The notes beneath the pieces are model-generated. The model saw nothing but the letters and a program-made list of their open reading frames with translations, made no database searches and had not been told where the DNA came from. A program made the position numbers and the translations under genes. Shown piece by piece: positions 14,497 through 15,181 of a DNA stretch of 15,181 nt (the first letter of the stretch is position 1; every line of letters starts with the position of its first letter). Origin of the DNA: JBKHDT01 sp046541195 (GTDB taxonomy: Bacteria > Pseudomonadota > Gammaproteobacteria > Halothiobacillales > Halothiobacillaceae); NCBI GenBank assembly GCA_046541195.1, contig JBKHDT010000056.1, positions 1-15,181 on the forward strand, in the 5' to 3' direction.

Positions 14497-14982
14497 ATGG
14501 CCGACCAAATCTCTGCCGAAGAAATCAAGAACACCGCACTGGGCGCGGAACTGACGCTTGAGCAATGCGGCGTTCTCGCCCACGCCTGCCGGTTGCGGCG
14601 GCTGGACAGCGGCGAGGTCCTCTTCGAGGAAGGCGAATCCGATGACGAACTGTTCATCATCCTCAGCGGCAAGCTGGCCGTAAGCCGGGCATCCGGGCGC
14701 GGATTTTCCAATACCCTGCACCTGCTCGGACCCGGCAGCCTCGCCGGCGAGTCCGGGTTTCTCGACAGCAAGCCGCACAGCGCCACGCTGCGCGCCGTCG
14801 GCCAGACCGAAGTCATGAGCCTCAAGCGCGAGAAGCTCGAATCCTTGCTGTTCGAGAACCCCGTCATCGTGTACGGCGTCATGCGGGCCATCGTGCGCAG
14901 CGTGCGCGAAATCGTCGGACGCATGAACAAGCAGTATCAGGAAATGACCGACTACATCAACCAGTTCGGAAGCCGCTTCTGA
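14497..14982 (+). CDS. Cyclic-nucleotide-binding (CNB) domain protein, stand-alone
   Basis: A 161-residue protein made of one CRP-type sensor domain (about 15-118) and a C-terminal helix (about 119-155). No DNA-binding helix-turn-helix, channel or kinase is attached. The beta-roll shows RLDSGEVLFEEGESDDELFIILSGKLAVSR and the phosphate-binding cassette SLAGESGFLDSKPHSATLRA. Gly84 and Glu85 are kept, but the position of the usual Arg is His94, so cAMP or cGMP binding is uncertain. The C-terminal helix VMRAIVRSVREIVGRMNKQYQ could mediate dimerisation. ATG 14497 has GAGGGAG 9 nt upstream. The function is unknown; it could be a regulatory subunit acting on another protein. Confidence 0.88.
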   Translation: MADQISAEEIKNTALGAELTLEQCGVLAHACRLRRLDSGEVLFEEGESDDELFIILSGKLAVSRASGRGFSNTLHLLGPGSLAGESGFLDSKPHSATLRAVGQTEVMSLKREKLESLLFENPVIVYGVMRAIVRSVREIVGRMNKQYQEMTDYINQFGSRF

Positions 14983-15181
14983 CCCCCGCCGGGGCGCGAC
15001 ATTCAGGCCCTGGCGCCCGCTGGCGCAGGCCGGTCGGTCGGTCGCGAAGGACGCACCGCCCGTCAAGACGGAGCAGGCAAAGCCCGCCGGGCGTTGCGTG
15101 AGTGCACGAAGCCACGGATGGCCTCGGGATGGCCTTGAGCAGAGCATCCCTTTAGGACTCATCCCTTGGGAACTCCTCGAT
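14983..15181 (+). other. Non-coding window end with short repeats
   Basis: 199 bp with no gene in the window. A CCCC-GCC-GGGG hairpin (14984-14994) lies right after the CNB stop, without a T-run. Short repeats follow: CGGT three times (15031-15042), GGATGGCCT twice (15116-15124 and 15127-15135), and a 15-bp imperfect tandem repeat, CATCCCTTTAGGACT and CATCCCTTGGGAACT, at 15145-15174. GGGATG (15126-15131) can pair with CATCCC (15145-15150). Confidence 0.5.

Noticed and set aside
1..15181. CRISPR arrays, tRNA genes, insertion sequences, toxin-antitoxin or defence genes
   Set aside because: No regularly spaced repeats, cloverleaf sequences, transposases or recognisable defence motifs were found on either strand.

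Overview
The window is GC-rich chromosomal DNA from a Gram-negative bacterium, most likely a gammaproteobacterium. The reasons are the thyA-folA pair, a TonB-dependent outer-membrane receptor, and the linked block yciO - M50 protease - scpA - scpB divergent from yciB - yciI. That block recalls Pseudomonas and purple-sulfur-type gammaproteobacteria. Some proteins, such as the PpiC lipoprotein, are acidic, which would fit a salt-tolerant host, but this is only an inference. I recognise 17 protein genes, one of them cut by the left edge. I see no tRNA, rRNA, CRISPR array, insertion sequence or prophage gene.

Region by region: (1) 1-877 holds the 3' end of thyA and all of folA, the dTMP/tetrahydrofolate pair. 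(2) 878-3811 holds a structured gap, an unrecognised two-helix membrane protein, and a TonB-dependent receptor whose plug resembles YncD/PqqU. (3) 3882-5534, minus strand, is a Pgm-type phosphoglucomutase facing away from the next block across a 375-bp intergenic region rich in hairpins and repeats. (4) 5910-7843 is the most unusual part. A STAS anti-sigma-factor antagonist (RsbV-like) overlaps an acetolactate decarboxylase gene by an ATGA junction, and an RsbW-like HATPase/anti-sigma kinase follows. (5) 8186-9688 is an MFS transporter, convergent with the next block.

(6) 9712-12365, minus strand, is a tightly overlapping operon read in the order yciO, site-2 (M50) protease, scpA, scpB. ScpA and ScpB are the kleisin and winged-helix partners of SMC in chromosome segregation. 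(7) 12468-14982, plus strand, holds yciB, yciI, a PpiC-type prolyl isomerase lipoprotein and a stand-alone cyclic-nucleotide-binding-domain protein. The last 199 bp are non-coding with small repeats.

Most of the window is housekeeping. The best candidate for something undescribed is block 4, where a metabolic enzyme of the acetoin pathway is translationally coupled to one half of a partner-switching regulatory pair, with the kinase half immediately downstream. This suggests acetoin formation may be tied to a stress or sigma-factor switch. Secondary points of interest are the receptor with a structured leader, an unclear start and an atypical C-terminus, and the CNB protein with an altered ligand pocket.
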